Below are positions 5,004-6,774 of a stretch of DNA of 6,774 bases, one piece after another; the first letter of the stretch is position 1, and each line of letters opens with the position of its first letter. Position numbers and translations under genes: made by a program. Below the pieces are notes generated by a model, which saw only the letters and a list, made by a program, of their open reading frames with translations, made no database searches and was not told where the DNA came from. Source of the stretch: Akkermansiaceae bacterium UBA7890 (lineage in GTDB: Bacteria; Verrucomicrobiota; Verrucomicrobiia; Verrucomicrobiales; Akkermansiaceae); the NCBI GenBank assembly GCA_002501065.1, contig DLRK01000005.1, positions 1 to 6,774 of the forward strand, in the 5' to 3' direction.

Positions 5004-6722
5004 ATGACTCTCCGCATCCAATGTCCAGCCTGTCAGCGACAGTTTACGGTCGACGAGGAATTGAAGAGCCGGACTGTTGAGTGTGGATCCTGTGAGAAGC
5101 AGTTTGTGGTCGATGAGGATGCCATTGTTCCCGAGCGAGACCGCTATTTCCCAGGCGACATCAAGAAGCCGGGCCTTGAGCATTACGGGGCTGGGAGATC
5201 GCCGGCGGACCCAATCCCGGAGGTGCAGTTTACCACCGCAACCTACAGTGAAAATGCGACGGCGGCCGATGTCATCCCGCCTACGCCCGGGCGCACGGTG
5301 GCAGGGGTGACCGGGACTCTCATCCTCGTCAGTTATCTCGTTATTCTCGTCTTTGGTTCGATGGGGAACGGTGTTTTTAGCGACATGGAGATTGAAAAAA
5401 GGATCCTGCTGAGTGGATTTGTTGCCCTGGTGGGATTGTCCCTGATCTTCTGTGCGAAATTCCATCGGCACAAGCAGGTGTCCGTGACCGGGGTGGTACT
5501 TGCGGTCATGGTGATGGTGTTCACCGTGATTCTTGGACCGAAGGGCAATCCTGAGGTGTCTCAGGATACTGGAAACCCGACACAGTCACCGTCGGAAAGA
5601 GCTGAGGTGCCCCCTGTCAAGATGTCCGGGGACGAGGTGCGGAAGGCCATGACCTACGACCCCGTCCAGCGTGCCATCGACTCCTTCGGACAGGAATCGG
5701 TGTGGGCGCTCTGGGCACCAGAGATGAGGCAGCACTTTCGCTACCAGATCGCGCGCTACCTGCAACGGAAGACCGGAGCGGCCACCCGACCGGCATTTTA
5801 TCCTCGGGGTGAGGGAGGGTTGCTCATTGTCGAGGGCATCAGCATCAAGATGCCTGAACTGGTCGAACTGGTGGAGCACTTTGCCGATGTGGAGAATGTC
5901 TATGAGGACCTGCGCGTCCTGCATATCGGGGTGAAGGGAGAAAACCTGGTGGAACCCAGCTCCGAACTGGAGAGCAAACTCAACAACAGGACGCACTCGT
6001 CCTTCATTGTTCTGAACAAAAAGGAACTCGAACACATCGACATCGACCGGGTGAAGGATGCCGCCCAGCGACTCTCCACCGTTGAGCCTTCCCGGTTCCG
6101 GTCCGAGATTGCCAGGCGTCTGGTTGGATTGCTGGATGAAGATGCCGGCACCGAGTTTCGCTCGGCCATCTGCAAGGCCATCATGGTCTGGTCCGTGCCT
6201 GAGGACGGAGCCGAACCGGCAGTGATCCGTCTGGTGGAGGATCTCATTGGCAAGAGTGAGGAGGTTCCCAAGAGCATGATCGAGTTTCTTATTGGACGCC
6301 GGACACCCGGGGGCATCCCGTTGCTCAAGATCCTGTGGAAGAAGGATCCGCTTGACTGGGAGAGCGAGGTGATTTCCATGGGAAGTCAGATGGAGACCGT
6401 GATCCTGCCCCACATTAATGATGAGGATCCGGCTACGCAACGGTCTGCCCTCCTGATCCTGCGGCGGTTGGGGACCGAAGCCAGTCTTCCCGTGCTTCGC
6501 AAGGCCCTGGAGACTACCGGAAAAAACCCGGACATGAAACGTCTCATTGAACGCGCCATCGAAGGGATCGAGAACCCTGCTTCGGTTTCCAAGCCAGCTC
6601 CCGAGCCGGAGATTGAGCCTCTTTCCGAACCGGAACCAGTGCCAGCTCCCGAGCCGGAGGTTGAACCTCTTTCCGAACCGGAACCAGCCCCCGAGCCAGT
6701 CTTAACCCCGGCCAACAACTGA
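5004..6722 (+). CDS. Zinc-ribbon, three-TM, HEAT-repeat protein of unknown function
   Basis: A 572-residue protein. Residues 1-36 form an MJ0042-like zinc ribbon (Cys7-x2-Cys10, Cys27-x2-Cys30). A Pro/Asp-rich linker follows to about 95. Three hydrophobic segments at about 102-118, 134-150 and 161-178 predict membrane insertion. With three segments, the ribbon and the C-terminal bulk should lie on opposite sides; if the ribbon is cytoplasmic, the bulk is periplasmic. Residues about 205-360 are an unrecognised mixed region. From about 362 to 520 helical pairs resemble HEAT repeats, clearest in ATQRSALLILRRLGTEASLP near 477-496. Residues 531-567 are a Pro/Glu tail with a 16-residue unit repeated twice. 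No ribosome binding site is visible before the ATG. It diverges from the coiled-coil zinc-ribbon gene, and tRNA-Leu follows after 9 bases. No enzymatic motif is seen; a scaffold role is only a guess. Confidence 0.88.
   Translation: MTLRIQCPACQRQFTVDEELKSRTVECGSCEKQFVVDEDAIVPERDRYFPGDIKKPGLEHYGAGRSPADPIPEVQFTTATYSENATAADVIPPTPGRTVAGVTGTLILVSYLVILVFGSMGNGVFSDMEIEKRILLSGFVALVGLSLIFCAKFHRHKQVSVTGVVLAVMVMVFTVILGPKGNPEVSQDTGNPTQSPSERAEVPPVKMSGDEVRKAMTYDPVQRAIDSFGQESVWALWAPEMRQHFRYQIARYLQRKTGAATRPAFYPRGEGGLLIVEGISIKMPELVELVEHFADVENVYEDLRVLHIGVKGENLVEPSSELESKLNNRTHSSFIVLNKKELEHIDIDRVKDAAQRLSTVEPSRFRSEIARRLVGLLDEDAGTEFRSAICKAIMVWSVPEDGAEPAVIRLVEDLIGKSEEVPKSMIEFLIGRRTPGGIPLLKILWKKDPLDWESEVISMGSQMETVILPHINDEDPATQRSALLILRRLGTEASLPVLRKALETTGKNPDMKRLIERAIEGIENPASVSKPAPEPEIEPLSEPEPVPAPEPEVEPLSEPEPAPEPVLTPANN
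6593..6688 (+). repeat. 48-bp tandem duplication encoding a Pro/Glu repeat
   Basis: Two adjacent 48-base units (6593-6640 and 6641-6688) differ at only three positions. Each encodes one 16-residue unit of the type PAPEPE(I/V)EPLSEPEP. One difference changes Ile to Val; the other two are silent or nearly so. A partial third unit follows. The high nucleotide identity implies a recent in-frame duplication, and copy number may vary between strains. Confidence 0.9.
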
Positions 6723-6731
6723 CCAGCACAT

Positions 6732-6774
6732 GCCGCCGTGGCGGAATTGGTAGACGCTGCGGACTTAAAATCCG
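6732..6774 (+). tRNA. tRNA-Leu (anticodon TAA), 3' part beyond the window
   Basis: The first 43 bases of a leucine tRNA. The 5' acceptor strand GCCGCCG is at 6732-6738. The D stem GCG (6741-6743) pairs with CGC (6755-6757) around a loop containing the conserved GG and TAGA. The anticodon stem GCGGA (6759-6763) pairs with TCCG at the window end, and loop CTTAAAA puts the anticodon TAA at 6766-6768. It would decode UUA, and UUG by wobble. The long variable arm, T arm and acceptor 3' strand lie outside. It begins 9 bases after the stop codon of the preceding gene. Confidence 0.95.

Noticed and set aside
4866..5471. A 201-codon minus-strand open frame
   Set aside because: It lies opposite the start of the zinc-ribbon/HEAT gene, whose cysteine pairs and membrane segments are clearly real; the opposing protein has no family features.
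5586..6440. A 284-codon minus-strand open frame
   Set aside because: It is antisense to the HEAT region and rich in His, Gln, Gly and Leu, as expected for the reverse of Asp/Glu/Val-rich coding sequence.
1..6774. CRISPR array, toxin-antitoxin pair or defence island
   Set aside because: No regularly spaced identical repeats, and no nuclease, toxin or defence-type domain in any credible gene.

Overview
The window is GC-rich bacterial chromosome (a 60-base stretch near the left end is about 70% GC). It holds six complete protein genes, the cut start of a tRNA-Leu at the right edge and, less certainly, the cut start of a further gene at the left edge. The gene types suggest the PVC superphylum, most likely Verrucomicrobiota. 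They are a secreted YdjY-type protein next to a secreted prenyltransferase/squalene-oxidase-repeat protein, a CT398-like coiled-coil zinc-ribbon protein, a zinc-ribbon/HEAT membrane protein, and several genes without an obvious Shine-Dalgarno site. This placement is inferred from gene content, not from a marker phylogeny.

Layout. Bases 1-63 are AT-rich (about 40% GC) and contain a possible gene start on the minus strand, perhaps the end of a mobile element. Bases 64-382 hold no convincing gene but do contain repeats and a hairpin. From 4848 down to 383, five genes run on the minus strand. In transcription order they are a C4 zinc-ribbon coiled-coil protein, ribosomal protein L19 (rplS), a single-pass membrane protein of unknown function, a YdjY-domain secreted protein, and a secreted alpha/alpha-toroid protein of the prenyltransferase/squalene-oxidase-repeat type. 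A strong hairpin directly after the membrane protein gene, and an AT-rich promoter-like island after that, suggest the last two genes form their own unit. Their 34-base spacing supports co-transcription.

On the plus strand, divergent from the zinc-ribbon gene, lies a 572-residue protein. It has an N-terminal MJ0042-like zinc ribbon, three membrane segments, an unrecognised central region, HEAT-like repeats and a Pro/Glu tail containing a 48-bp tandem duplication. The tRNA-Leu (anticodon TAA) starts 9 bases after its stop codon.

How they work together. L19 is translation core. The coiled-coil zinc-ribbon protein is a broadly conserved accessory factor. The YdjY and toroid proteins look like an exported pair of unknown substrate. 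I see no defence system, CRISPR array, biosynthetic cluster or clear new system. The most interesting items are the exported YdjY/toroid pair, the zinc-ribbon/HEAT membrane protein with its recent internal duplication, and the possible element boundary at the left edge.
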